NCBI GenBank assembly: GCA_026415295.1
Contig: JAOAHJ010000004.1
Span: 47,321 to 111,320 of the forward strand
Direction of reading: 5' to 3'
DNA length: 64,000 nucleotides
Source: Spirochaetota bacterium
GTDB lineage: Bacteria; Spirochaetota; JAAYUW01; JAOAHJ01
Below, one piece after another: positions 1 to 10,352 of the stretch. The notes under the pieces were generated by a model that saw only the letters and a program-made list of their open reading frames with translations, was not told where the DNA came from and made no database searches. A program made the position numbers and the translations under genes. The stretch's first letter is position 1, and each line of letters starts with the position of its first letter.

Positions 1-2
1 AT

Positions 3-653
3 ACTTTTGAAGAAATCAAAACTGTCAGAGAACTTTTCCCAAAGCAAACAATAAAATTTAAAGTTGGTGGAGCTGGAGCTAAAAATGATATTAGAATGGC
101 CTTTATTTTAAGAGTGAATTCAATTATTTTACCTATGGCAGAAACAGAATATGCAATAGAAAATTTTTTAGAAACTTATCAAGAGTTTAGAGATATATTT
201 GGATTTGACATAGATTTATCTATTAATGTTGAAACTATAACTTTGGTTAAAAATTTTGAGAAAATAAAACATTTTCTAAAATATTTTAAACAAGTTACTA
301 TAGGTAGGACTGATCTTTCTCAATCGATGAAAGAAGATGTTAATAGTATGAGAGTTCTTGAAATAGTTAAGTATGTAATTGATGTTGTTAGAGGATATAA
401 AAGAGATATTTTAATTTCTATTGGCGGAAAAATTACTCCCAAGGCGTCAAGAAGAATAAATATGTTATGCGATTCAGATTTTTTAAATACTCAATTTGTG
501 TATGTTACAAACAATAAAAATGTAGAAAAAAATATTAGGCTAGCACTAATTTTTGAATCTCTTTTATATACTTTATTTTATAAAAGGAATTTAAGAACAG
601 ATTTTGAATTAGATAGATTTATTAATGACCATTATAACAGATTAGAAAAATAA
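3..653 (+). CDS. Aldolase/citrate-lyase-like protein, 5' end missing
   Basis: The reading frame is open from base 3, so the gene begins upstream of the window; 216 residues of its C-terminal part are visible. The first methionine codon, at base 96, is internal. The visible part resembles HpcH/HpaI aldolase/citrate-lyase TIM-barrel proteins: a KVGGAGAKNDIRMAF stretch, then SIILPMAETEYAI, SINVETITL and VTIGRTDLSQSM. These match the usual pattern of metal- and substrate-binding strands in that superfamily. Members cleave or form C-C bonds next to a pyruvate- or acetyl-type carbanion. The substrate cannot be inferred here. I recall relatives lying beside surface-polysaccharide genes, but no such neighbour is visible on this side. 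The family call is by motif resemblance only. Confidence 0.55.
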   Translation, partial: TFEEIKTVRELFPKQTIKFKVGGAGAKNDIRMAFILRVNSIILPMAETEYAIENFLETYQEFRDIFGFDIDLSINVETITLVKNFEKIKHFLKYFKQVTIGRTDLSQSMKEDVNSMRVLEIVKYVIDVVRGYKRDILISIGGKITPKASRRINMLCDSDFLNTQFVYVTNNKNVEKNIRLALIFESLLYTLFYKRNLRTDFELDRFINDHYNRLEK

Positions 654-938
654 AAATTAAATTAAATTAAAATATATATCTTTCTTAATTAGATTATCAT
701 ATTTAATTTATAATTATTAATAGATTTATTTATAATTAATAATAAATCAAAATTTAATTTCAAAATATAAAAAATTAAATTAAAAGTGTGTTTTAAAAAT
801 TTCTAATCATAATATTATCATATAAAAAATTTATTTAATTTTAATTTTACCTTTTTGATTTTATTAAAAAATCTGATAAATTTTAGTGGAAATTGCAGTT
901 TTATTTAATATTTTATTTATTTAAATGAGGTTTTTAAT

Positions 939-2381
939 ATGGAAAACTTTAATGTTGTTATTGGAATAGAGATCCATATACAACTTAATACCAAAACTAA
1001 AGCTTTTTGCAGATGTTCAACTAGTTCAAATATTCTTAAGCCTAATCAAAATATTTGTCCTATATGTGTTGGTGAGCCTGGTACATTACCAAATGTTAAT
1101 AGAGAAATAGTTTTAAAAGGAATTAAAATAGGGTTAGCCTTAAATTGTAAAGTAAATAGCATTCTTAAATTTGACAGAAAAAATTATTTCTATCCAGATT
1201 TGCCTAAAGGATATCAAATAACACAATATGATATGCCTATTGCTTATGATGGATATATTGAAATACCAGATGAAAACTTGAATTTTAAAAAAATAGGAAT
1301 TGAAAGGGTTCATTTAGAAGAAGATACTGCAAAAATGCTTCATTATAAAGATTATAATATTACTTATATTGATTTTAATAGAGCTGGAATTCCTCTTGTA
1401 GAAATAGTTTCGAAACCAGATATCAAATCACCAGTTGAAGCAGCAAATTATGTAAAACAAATAAAGAGAGAAATAGAATATACAGAGACATCCACATGTT
1501 CTTTGGAAGATGGTTCAATGAGATGTGATATTAATGTATCTGTCAATGAACCTGGGAAACCATTATCTTATAAAGTTGAAATAAAGAATCTTAATTCTAT
1601 ATCATCAATTAAAAAAGCTCTTGAATATGAAATAGAACTCCAAAAAAATAAATTAAGAAGAGGAGAAAAAATAGAAACAGAAACAAAACTTTATGATGTT
1701 GAAAAGGAGATTACCATTTCAATGAGAAGTAAAGAACTAGCTTCAGATTATAGATATTTTCCTGAACCAGATATACCTCTTGTAAGTATTACCAATGAAA
1801 TTATAAATGAAGTTAAAGCTAAAATTTATGAATCACCAAATATGAAAATAAAAAGGTTCATAAATGATTACAAAATTTCTTTTTATTATGCAGATATAAT
1901 AATATCAAGAAAAGATATTGCAAATTATTACGAAGAAGCTGTTTCTATTTCACAAGACCCTGTTAAAACAGCAAATTATCTTATATCAGATATATTTGGG
2001 GTATTAAATGATGAAAAGAAAGATTTTTCAGAAAATAAGCTTTCCTCAAAAGATTTTGGTTTGCTCATAAAAAAATTAAATGAGGGCAGCTTTACTCAAA
2101 AATCTTTTAAAGAAAACCTACCTAATATTATAAAAGGAAATCTTTCAGTTGATGATTTTTTGAACAAAAACATTAAAATAGTTGATGAAAATTTTATTTC
2201 AAGTATAATTGATAAAGTTATAGATAAAGAAAGAGACGATGCAATTAAAAAATATTTAAATGGTAAAACATCAGTTTTTGGTTATTTAGTAGGAGAGATC
2301 ATGAAAGAGACTAAAGGTCAAGCAGACACTACTATTGTAAATAAAGTTTTAAAGGATAAACTTAACAAAATTGGGAAATAA
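939..2381 (+). CDS. gatB: Asp/Glu-tRNA amidotransferase subunit B
   Basis: GatB is the tRNA-binding kinase/transamidase subunit of GatCAB. This complex converts Glu-tRNA(Gln), and often Asp-tRNA(Asn), to the amidated forms in the cytoplasm. The 480 residues are the usual length. The N terminus carries the family's VIGIEIHIQL opening and a four-cysteine set (CRC then CPIC) typical of bacterial GatB. The core has YPDLPKGYQITQYD, EEDTAK, DFNRAGIPLVEIVS and EDGSMRCDINVS. The last ~150 residues form the helical GatB/YqeY tail that contacts tRNA. The start follows an ATGAGG-like ribosome site. gatA and gatC are not in the window, so the complex is encoded at dispersed loci. Presence of GatB implies the cell uses indirect aminoacylation for Gln and/or Asn. 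Confidence 0.97.
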   Translation: MENFNVVIGIEIHIQLNTKTKAFCRCSTSSNILKPNQNICPICVGEPGTLPNVNREIVLKGIKIGLALNCKVNSILKFDRKNYFYPDLPKGYQITQYDMPIAYDGYIEIPDENLNFKKIGIERVHLEEDTAKMLHYKDYNITYIDFNRAGIPLVEIVSKPDIKSPVEAANYVKQIKREIEYTETSTCSLEDGSMRCDINVSVNEPGKPLSYKVEIKNLNSISSIKKALEYEIELQKNKLRRGEKIETETKLYDVEKEITISMRSKELASDYRYFPEPDIPLVSITNEIINEVKAKIYESPNMKIKRFINDYKISFYYADIIISRKDIANYYEEAVSISQDPVKTANYLISDIFGVLNDEKKDFSENKLSSKDFGLLIKKLNEGSFTQKSFKENLPNIIKGNLSVDDFLNKNIKIVDENFISSIIDKVIDKERDDAIKKYLNGKTSVFGYLVGEIMKETKGQADTTIVNKVLKDKLNKIGK

Positions 2382-2459
2382 CCTAATTTTTTTTTTATTA
2401 AAAAAGAGGTATGCAAATAATAAAAAAACTTTTTATATTTAATAAGGAGTTATAAATTT

Positions 2460-3125
2460 ATGAATAGTAATATAAATAATAAGAGCAGAGGTAGCTTCAG
2501 AAATTTTTTCAAAAGAAAAAATAGAGAGAATAAACCAAGAAATAAAGATTGGTTTGATAAAAATAAACAAGAAAGTAAAACATTTTCTTATAAAACTTCT
2601 ATAAAGTATGAACCTATAACCAAAAAAAAAGATAGTTATTTAAATGATGATCAAGAAGAATTAAGAAATGAATATATTAATAATATAGGTGATAATAAGA
2701 ATAATAATATTGAATTTCAAAAAAGCCCAGATAATTTTTTAATAAATAAAGAATCAGAAGAGTTAACTAAAGATGATACTATATTTAATAATATGAATTT
2801 TAAAGATAGAGTTTTTGAAACAAATAAATCAAATTGTTCTATTTGTGGAAAAGTTGTATTTGATAAATCTAGTGCTTTTTTAATTAATGATGAAAAAGGT
2901 GAGGAACTTATTTGTTTTGAATGTGCAAAAAATCAGATAGAAAAAAAATATAATATATCTCAAAGAAACAAAATAATTTATCTTGGGGCAGGGACCTTTG
3001 GAGAAATAAGACAAATTAAAGGAGAAAAAGGTTTTGTAATCCTAAGAAGATTTAAATTTTGCTCTCCAAAACATGAAAAATTTTCAAACGCTTATTTACC
3101 AGATAATATAGAGGAAATTAAATAG
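2460..3125 (+). CDS. Conserved zinc-ribbon protein of unknown function
   Basis: A 221-residue protein in two parts. Residues 1-120 are Lys/Asn/Asp-rich and low in complexity, probably disordered and basic at the start. Residues 121-215 are a compact domain with two CxxC knuckles: Cys126/Cys129 and Cys152/Cys155, fitting one structural zinc. After it comes a conserved-looking segment, IIYLGAGTFGEIRQI, ending in a basic strand. I recall small proteins of this pattern (ICGK, a short loop, FDCV or CFEC, then YLG-GxFG) from spirochaete genomes, often with disordered N termini; this is memory, not a search. The gene sits between gatB and tgt behind an AAGGAG site. The basic N terminus and zinc knuckle would suit nucleic-acid or ribosome contact, but no function is known to me. 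Confidence 0.8.
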   Translation: MNSNINNKSRGSFRNFFKRKNRENKPRNKDWFDKNKQESKTFSYKTSIKYEPITKKKDSYLNDDQEELRNEYINNIGDNKNNNIEFQKSPDNFLINKESEELTKDDTIFNNMNFKDRVFETNKSNCSICGKVVFDKSSAFLINDEKGEELICFECAKNQIEKKYNISQRNKIIYLGAGTFGEIRQIKGEKGFVILRRFKFCSPKHEKFSNAYLPDNIEEIK

Positions 3126-3272
3126 AAACAATAGATTTAAGTTATTAAATTAATATAAAAATTTTGAATTGCTTATAATTTATCAACATTTTTTATTAAT
3201 TTAAAATAAATATTAATTAAAAATAAAAAAATTTTTAATTTATATTAGAAAGTTAACTAATTTTTTAGATAG

Positions 3273-4403
<1,131 letters not shown>

Positions 4404-4447
4404 GTTTATTTAAATAAAGTTTAATAAAATAATTTGGGAGGTTTTTT

Positions 4448-4939
4448 ATGGATATTAAAATTGTCGAAATAAAAAAGCCAGAAAATATAAATTTTATATT
4501 AGGACAATCTCATTTTATCAAAACTGTTGAGGATATATTTAATGCAATAACTTCTTCTGTTCCTTTTGCTAAATTTGGGATTGCTTTTTGTGAAGCTTCA
4601 GGAAAAAGACTTATAAGATATAGCGGTACATCTGATGATATGATAAAATTAGCTTTAGAAAATGCAAAAGAAATAGGGTGTGGACACTCTTTTATTATTT
4701 TTATTGAAAACTTTTTCCCTGTAAATATATTGAATACATTAAAACAGGTACCAGAAATATGTAATATTTATTGTGCTACTGCAAACCCTACAAAAATTGT
4801 TATTTTAGAAGAGGGGGAGCAGAGAGGTATAATAGGTATACTTGATGGTTATAGACCTATTGGTGTTGAAGATGAAAATGAAAAAAAGTGGCGACAAGAT
4901 TTATTACTCAATTTTGGTTATAGAGAAAAAAAATATTAA
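4448..4939 (+). CDS. Adenosine-specific kinase family protein
   Basis: A 163-residue single-domain protein matching the PF04008 (former DUF355) family, named for an adenosine-specific kinase and found mainly in archaea and thermophilic or anaerobic bacteria. The whole length matches: the family-typical IVEIKKPENINFILGQSHFIKTVED opening is interrupted only by small changes. Later come FGIAFCEASGKRLIRYSG, GCGHSFIIF, IYCATANP and RGIIGILDGYRPIGVE. The biochemical role, adenosine or AMP binding and phosphorylation, is known only from a few members, so the physiological reaction is uncertain. It follows tgt by 44 bases with a good GGGAGG ribosome site and precedes lpxB. The neighbours do not suggest a shared pathway. 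Confidence 0.85.
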   Translation: MDIKIVEIKKPENINFILGQSHFIKTVEDIFNAITSSVPFAKFGIAFCEASGKRLIRYSGTSDDMIKLALENAKEIGCGHSFIIFIENFFPVNILNTLKQVPEICNIYCATANPTKIVILEEGEQRGIIGILDGYRPIGVEDENEKKWRQDLLLNFGYREKKY

Positions 4940-5043
4940 ATTTTAATGTTTATGATATTTTTTAATTTTTTAAGTTTTTTTTATATTAATTAATTTAACT
5001 ATTTATATTTTTTACTTTATTTAATTTATGTAAAGGATTTTTA

Positions 5044-6258
5044 ATGAAATATAAAAAAAAATTAAAAATAGGTTTTTCTGTAGGTGAAGTTTCGGGAGAT
5101 TTTAACGCTTCACTTTTATACAGTAAATTAAAGGAGGTAGCCGAAAAAAACTCTATTTATATGGAAGCATTTGGACTTGGAGGAAGATTTCTAAGAGAGG
5201 AAGGTGTTAATATATTTGCTGATCTTACGCATAGGTCTTCTATAGGAGTTTTTGAGTCTATTCCTTATGCTTTTGATAGAATAAAAATTGCCAAAAATTT
5301 TATTAGAAAGGTTAAAAATGAGAAACCAGATATTTTTATTTTTGTAGATAATCAAGGTTTTAATATACCTTTATCAAAAGCTATTAAAGATGTTGATAAA
5401 TCAATTAAAACTGTATATTATTTCCCTCCACATATATCTATATGGGGACAATGGAATGGTAGGAAATTACAAAAATATATAGATTATTTTATAACTCCAT
5501 TTTATAATGATTATTTAGAATATAAAAAATTTAATGATAAGAATGTATACTTCTTTGGTCATCCCTTTTTTGATAACGAATATATTGAATCAAAATTAGC
5601 AGAAAAACCACAAATAATTTATAATACAACTAATATTAAAGATAGTTTAATTATTGATTATTCAAAAAATTTAAATTCAAATTTTGATTGTGTCTTTTTA
5701 ATGCCTGGATCTAGAAATCAAGAAATTAATAATTTATTTAAAATTTTTTTAGAAGTTGCTGACAAAATATATAACAAATTTAATTTAATTTCAATTGTAC
5801 CATTATCTAACGAAAAGTTTCTTAGTAAAATAATTAAATTTATAGGAAAAAGAAAGAATATAATAGTAATATCAAAAAATAATTATTCATTACTTAAAAA
5901 TTCAAAATTTTGTATAATGTCATCAGGAACAGCTACTTTGGAAGCTTTAATATTAAATGTTCCAATGGCAATATGTTATAAGATATCTCCAATTACATTT
6001 TTTATTGGAAAATTTTTAGTGAACACTAAATGGGTAGGAATGGCTAATATTCTTGCAAATAAAGAAATTGGTAAAGAGTTTTTGCAAAAAGATTGTAATT
6101 CAAATAGTATTTATAGTTATGTTGAACAATATCTAGAAAATAAAGAGCTCTATTATAATCTTAAAAGAGAAAAGTTAGATATATTTAATAAACTAAAAGA
6201 AAAATATGGTGGTAATGTAATTGATAAAACTGCAAATTTTTTAATTTCATTAGTCTAA
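5044..6258 (+). CDS. lpxB: Lipid-A-disaccharide synthase
   Basis: LpxB is a GT19 membrane-associated glycosyltransferase. It joins UDP-2,3-diacylglucosamine to lipid X, making the beta-1,6 disaccharide of lipid A on the inner membrane's cytoplasmic face. At 404 residues it is slightly longer than the usual ~380. The N terminus has the family's GEVSGDFNASLLYSKL and FGLGGRFLREEGV segments, followed by DLTHRSSIGVFESIP. Further on are IFVDNQGFNIPLSKAIK, VYYFPPHISIWG and FFGHPFFD. The C-terminal donor half has LMPGSRNQEI and SSGTATLEALILNVPMAICY. With lpxC at 34.2 kb it establishes lipid A synthesis in this organism. The extra length comes from Asn/Lys-rich loops in the middle, which is typical of AT-rich genomes. 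Confidence 0.95.
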   Translation: MKYKKKLKIGFSVGEVSGDFNASLLYSKLKEVAEKNSIYMEAFGLGGRFLREEGVNIFADLTHRSSIGVFESIPYAFDRIKIAKNFIRKVKNEKPDIFIFVDNQGFNIPLSKAIKDVDKSIKTVYYFPPHISIWGQWNGRKLQKYIDYFITPFYNDYLEYKKFNDKNVYFFGHPFFDNEYIESKLAEKPQIIYNTTNIKDSLIIDYSKNLNSNFDCVFLMPGSRNQEINNLFKIFLEVADKIYNKFNLISIVPLSNEKFLSKIIKFIGKRKNIIVISKNNYSLLKNSKFCIMSSGTATLEALILNVPMAICYKISPITFFIGKFLVNTKWVGMANILANKEIGKEFLQKDCNSNSIYSYVEQYLENKELYYNLKREKLDIFNKLKEKYGGNVIDKTANFLISLV

Positions 6259-6305
6259 TCTATTATTTTATTGACTGAACAACATAATTTTATTATTTTT
6301 AATTT

Positions 6306-6731
6306 ATGAAAAAAAGTATAATAGTAAATTGTCCAAAATGTAATCAAAAATTAAAAATTCCTTATCTTGAAGGTAAAAGATTAAAAGTAAAATGCAGAAT
6401 CTGTAACAATAGTTTTGAATACTTTTCACCAAAACTTAAAAAAAATTTATATAAAGAGATTAAAGAAAACATAGATTCCTTTTTATATGATATTAAACCA
6501 TATATTCCAGATTTTTATAAGAAATTTAATTTGTTTTTAAAAAATATTTTAATTAAACTTAAGTACAACTTTGGTTATTTTTTAGGTAATATTAAATACA
6601 CAGTCCATAAATTAAAAAATGATTCATACTATAGAAAGAATATTTTAAAGGGAGAAAATTCTGCTCTTTATATTCTTATTATTTTAATTTTAATATTTTT
6701 CTTTTTGAGATTATTAGTTAGGTTAAGATAA
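6306..6731 (+). CDS. Zn-ribbon protein with a C-terminal membrane anchor
   Basis: A 141-residue protein. Residues 8-37 are a small zinc ribbon of the MJ0042 type: CPKC, a short hairpin, then CRIC, ending in a phenylalanine-rich strand. Residues 45-118 are basic and helical. A hydrophobic stretch, ALYILIILILIFFFLRLL, makes a single membrane anchor at the extreme C terminus, so the ribbon most likely faces the cytoplasm. No ribosome-binding site is visible before the ATG. I do not recognise a function. Similar ribbon-plus-anchor proteins are common uncharacterised genes in Gram-negative bacteria. It ends just before the convergent mgtE gene. Confidence 0.65.
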   Translation: MKKSIIVNCPKCNQKLKIPYLEGKRLKVKCRICNNSFEYFSPKLKKNLYKEIKENIDSFLYDIKPYIPDFYKKFNLFLKNILIKLKYNFGYFLGNIKYTVHKLKNDSYYRKNILKGENSALYILIILILIFFFLRLLVRLR

Positions 6732-6778
6732 CTTAATAAATTTTTTATTCTAATTTATCTTATATAAACCTATATTTT

Positions 6779-8656
6779 TTATTTAGGTAAATAGTGGAAA
6801 GCTTTAAGTATAATAGATGAAAGATTCATATATAAAATAATTCCAAGTATATCAGCTATTGAAGTTATAAGAGGTCCAGATGCTACAGCAGGATCTTGTC
6901 CAAATTTATACAATAAAAAAGGTAAAAGAAGTCCAATTAAGCTACTTATTACTATGATAGCTATCATAGAAATAGAGACAGCAAGCCCTATAATTACTCC
7001 AGATCTTATCCATCCAAGTATAAAAACTGCAATTCCCATTGCAATCCCCAACATAAGAGAAACCAGAAACTCTTTGAATGTTATTTTAATAAAATCTTTT
7101 TCACTTATTTCACCAAGTGCAATACTTCTTATTATAAGGGTAGAAGATTGTGAGCCAGCGTTGCCACCACTATCAACAAGTAGTGGAAGAAAAAATACCA
7201 AAGCAACAACAGTTTGTATAAGTGTTTCAAAATGTGCAAGCCCTGCACCAGAGAATATATTAATAAATACTAGGATAATAAGCCATGAGATTCTTCTTTT
7301 CCATAGATCAAAAATTGAAGTATTAATAAATTTTTTTTCTAATGGTAAAATAGCACTTCCCTTATGGAAATCTTCTGTAGCAACTTCTTCAACAACATCA
7401 ATAATATCATCATGTGTAACAATTCCAAGGAGATGTCCATCTGAGTCAACAACTGGTAAAATATATGTATCATACTTTTTAAAAAGTTGTATTGCTTCTT
7501 CTTTTTTTTGATCTGCATAAAGACACACAAAACTTCCATCAAGAATTGATTCAAGTTTATCTTCTGGATTTGCAAGAATTATTCTTTTTAGGTCAATATC
7601 ATCTATTAGTTTTCCTTTATCATTAATAACATAAATTGTTTCAATTGTTTCTGAATTATGTCCATTTCTTCTTATATATTCTAATACTTCCTTTATTTTC
7701 ATTTCAGGGTTTACTGCAATATATTTATTTGAAATTAATCTTCCAACTGAATCTTCATTATAAGACAACTGTTCAAGTGCTTTTTTTCTTTCATTTATAT
7801 CAAGTAAATCAATTAATTTTTGAACAATTTGAGAAGGCAATTCTTCAAATAAAGATATTCTATCATCAGATGGTAGTTTAGTAATAAGTTCTCTTATTTC
7901 TTCTGAAGCAAGATTTTTTATAAGATTATTTTGATTTTCAGGTTCAAGTAAAGAAAAAACTTCATCAGCTTTATTTTTAGGTAGTATTCTAAAAAAAATA
8001 ATACTATAATCTAAAGGAAGATTATTCATTATATCTGCGAGTTGAAATGGTTCAAGTTCTGATATAAAAGATTTTAATTCATTAAGTTTTCTTTCTTTTA
8101 TCAAATCAGCAATATCAGGCAAAATCATATCAGTTATTAAAGCTGTTTCTGCATGTAAAGATATTTTTTCGATATCTTCTTTATCTGCTTCTGGGTTTTC
8201 TATAATGTATATCCATTCAAGTATTCTTTTTTGAATAGCATTTAAATCATATATATTTTCAAAATCTCTTAAATTTTCATATTTTGTCCAAAACTTGATT
8301 AATTTAGAAATTGTTATTAAATATTCATTGCTTTTATTTTTAGGGATAACAAAGAGTATAATTAATTTTGCTTTATCTCCTTTTTCATTAAAAATTATTC
8401 CATTGTGTGAAAATCCTATAGAACAAATAATTTCACCTTCAAAGTCTATTCTACAATGAGGAGAAGCTATATTAAAGTCGAGATAAGTATTTAATTGTTT
8501 TTCCCTTTCTATTATTAAATTATATATATCATAATTTTCTGGAATTATATTTAAGTTTTTAATTTTTTCAGTTAAAAGTTTTAAAACCTCTTCTTTATTT
8601 AAGTTTTCAATTTCTATCAATCTTCCTTCTGTTACAGCACTTATAATTGCTTCCAT
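6779..8656 (-). CDS. mgtE: MgtE magnesium transporter with N-terminal PTS EIIA-like domain
   Basis: MgtE is a dimeric Mg2+ channel gated by cytoplasmic Mg2+. At 625 residues this one is about 170 longer than usual. Residues 1-155 resemble a fructose/mannitol-class PTS EIIA domain of the PtsN type: an EREKQLNTYLDFNIASPH stretch aligns with the REALGSTGIGHGVAIPHG motif, placing His67 at the phosphorylation site. Next come the helical MgtE N domain (~170-290), two CBS domains (~300-430) and five membrane segments. The membrane part contains LLVDSGGNAGSQSSTL and TSIADILGII, with the pore aspartate. The ATG follows a GAGGG site. The fusion suggests that transport, or its gating, could respond to a phosphoryl signal, but this is inference. 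No PTS gene is in the window. Confidence 0.93.
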   Translation of the reverse strand: MEAIISAVTEGRLIEIENLNKEEVLKLLTEKIKNLNIIPENYDIYNLIIEREKQLNTYLDFNIASPHCRIDFEGEIICSIGFSHNGIIFNEKGDKAKLIILFVIPKNKSNEYLITISKLIKFWTKYENLRDFENIYDLNAIQKRILEWIYIIENPEADKEDIEKISLHAETALITDMILPDIADLIKERKLNELKSFISELEPFQLADIMNNLPLDYSIIFFRILPKNKADEVFSLLEPENQNNLIKNLASEEIRELITKLPSDDRISLFEELPSQIVQKLIDLLDINERKKALEQLSYNEDSVGRLISNKYIAVNPEMKIKEVLEYIRRNGHNSETIETIYVINDKGKLIDDIDLKRIILANPEDKLESILDGSFVCLYADQKKEEAIQLFKKYDTYILPVVDSDGHLLGIVTHDDIIDVVEEVATEDFHKGSAILPLEKKFINTSIFDLWKRRISWLIILVFINIFSGAGLAHFETLIQTVVALVFFLPLLVDSGGNAGSQSSTLIIRSIALGEISEKDFIKITFKEFLVSLMLGIAMGIAVFILGWIRSGVIIGLAVSISMIAIIVISSLIGLLLPFLLYKFGQDPAVASGPLITSIADILGIILYMNLSSIILKAFHYLPK

Positions 8657-8861
8657 TTTGTCCCTCTCTAAAATTAATAAATAAATAATATATTTTAAAT
8701 AATTAAAAAAAATTAAGCTTATACAAAGAATTTTGTATTTACAAGTTTTTTAAGTAAATTTATAGCAAATAGTTTTTATGGAATAAAAAAATTTTTATTT
8801 AAGAAATTTATTTGAAATTTTTATTTTTTATTGCCAGAAGAAAATTATCATTTCACTAATT

Positions 8862-9314
8862 TTATTCAAGATATTTTTTATACTCATTAATAAATTCAAT
8901 TATTTTTTCTTTTATCTGATCTCTTATTTTTCTTGTAAATTGAAGTTTTTCTTCTTCTGATCCTATAAAACTTGAAGGATCTTGAAATGACCAATGCAAT
9001 CTTTTTACATTACCTGGAAATATGGGACATTTTTCAGCTGCCTCGGGATCACAAACTGTGATAACAAAATTATAAGTTTTACCAGATTTGTATAATTCAA
9101 AAACTGATTTTGTTTTATTTTGTGAGATATCATAACCTATTTCATTCATTGCTTTTACTACATACGGATTCAGTTGCCCAGGTTCTATTCCTGCTGATTC
9201 TGCTTCAAAAAATTCCTTTCCTAACTCATTTAAAAATTTTTCAGCCATCTGACTTCTTGCAGAATTATGAACACAAACAAAAAGTACTTTTACTTTTTCT
9301 TCTCTTTTTTTCAT
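8862..9314 (-). CDS. ArsC-type arsenate reductase / low-MW phosphatase
   Basis: A 150-residue protein of the thioredoxin-coupled arsenate reductase family, which shares the low-molecular-weight tyrosine phosphatase fold. The P-loop CVHNSAR (CX5R) is at Cys14-Arg20. The redox cysteines sit at Cys88 and Cys96 in [11 protein letters not shown], and the general-acid loop is WSFQDPSSF. All three cysteines expected for the S. aureus-type mechanism are present, so arsenate reduction is plausible; the spacing of the last pair is one residue longer than in the S. aureus enzyme. There is no arsenite pump or ArsR regulator beside it. It is a stand-alone gene with an AGGGAAA ribosome site. Confidence 0.85.
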   Translation of the reverse strand: MKKREEKVKVLFVCVHNSARSQMAEKFLNELGKEFFEAESAGIEPGQLNPYVVKAMNEIGYDISQNKTKSVFELYKSGKTYNFVITVCDPEAAEKCPIFPGNVKRLHWSFQDPSSFIGSEEEKLQFTRKIRDQIKEKIIEFINEYKKYLE

Positions 9315-9586
9315 ATTTTTCCCTGTAAGTATTTTTTTTATTTTAATTATCAGTCTTTTATTTTTTAAAAAAATTATTTAAAAAAAATTATTTTTTAAAT
9401 TCAAAATAAAAATTAAATAATTTTATTAATTAATAATTAAATATTTGTTAAAAAATAATTAAGTTAGCTATTTAAATTATAAAACTATTGAAAAATTATT
9501 AAAAAAGTCTTTAAGAAGAATATTTTTATTAATAATTGAAAATTTTTAAAGAAATTATATTTTAATATAAGTGAATTATATAAATT

Positions 9587-10246
9587 ATGATGACAAAAAT
9601 GTTAAATACAGAAAATGGTTATAATTTATTTTATAAAAATTATAAAGATGAATATAAATATCTTGATTCTTTTGATTGGGATTTATTTTTGAATTTATTT
9701 AAAAAAAACATTATTGATAAGGATAACATAAACATTATGATTCTTGGATGTGGTGATGGTAGAGAAACATTAAGAATTTATAGATTACTCAAGAAGTTAA
9801 ATAAAAATTTTAATCTTTATGGGGTTGATATTTCAGAAAAAATGCTTTCTGTTTTGAAAAAAAAATTAAAAAAATTAGATATTAATGAAAAAAATTTTTT
9901 TAAGTATGATTTTTTAGATAACTTTGATAAAAAGTTTATTAATTATTTTGATTTTGTAATTGGACTTTTTATTTTAGTACATATAAAGCCTATAGATCTA
10001 ACAAAATTTTTTGACAATATTAAACAGATTTTAAAAAAAGAAGGCTATTTTATTTTTAATAATATACCTCAAAAAGAAGGGAAAGTTCTAAAAGTTAATA
10101 ACCATAAATTTGTTATTGAGTTTTTTGATCATAATATTGATAAAGTTATTGAAGTTGCATTAAATAGTGGTTTTACATTTATCAAGAAAGAGTCTAATTT
10201 TTTTGAAAAGAAGTTAGTTTCAGATATTTTGCTTTTTAAAAATTAA
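9587..10246 (+). CDS. Class I SAM-dependent methyltransferase
   Basis: A 219-residue Rossmann methyltransferase. Motif I is NIMILGCGDGRETLRI at residues ~56-70, followed by the acidic ribose-binding turn LYGVDISEKML. Post-motif DFVIGLFILVHI is typical of small-molecule methyltransferases of the UbiE/Type 11 group. The substrate is unknown. The start has two adjacent ATG codons (MMTKML) and no convincing ribosome site. It is preceded by a 270-base AT-rich gap and followed by a diguanylate cyclase, with no obvious pathway link. Confidence 0.75.
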   Translation: MMTKMLNTENGYNLFYKNYKDEYKYLDSFDWDLFLNLFKKNIIDKDNINIMILGCGDGRETLRIYRLLKKLNKNFNLYGVDISEKMLSVLKKKLKKLDINEKNFFKYDFLDNFDKKFINYFDFVIGLFILVHIKPIDLTKFFDNIKQILKKEGYFIFNNIPQKEGKVLKVNNHKFVIEFFDHNIDKVIEVALNSGFTFIKKESNFFEKKLVSDILLFKN

Positions 10247-10352
10247 TTAAAAAATTAAAATGAAAAAATTTATTTAAAAAAATATTTTGTAAATTACTAT
10301 ATAAAAAAGTAAATTAAAATTAATTTTAATTTGATATTATATTAACTATTTT

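Noticed and set aside
6954..7511. A 185-codon open frame on the plus strand inside mgtE
   Set aside because: It is antisense to a clear MgtE protein, has no ribosome site and no recognisable domain; AT-rich codon structure creates such mirror frames.
8657..8861. Possible M-box magnesium riboswitch in the mgtE leader
   Set aside because: The leader is nearly pure AT with no GC-containing conserved stems; an M-box could not fold here.
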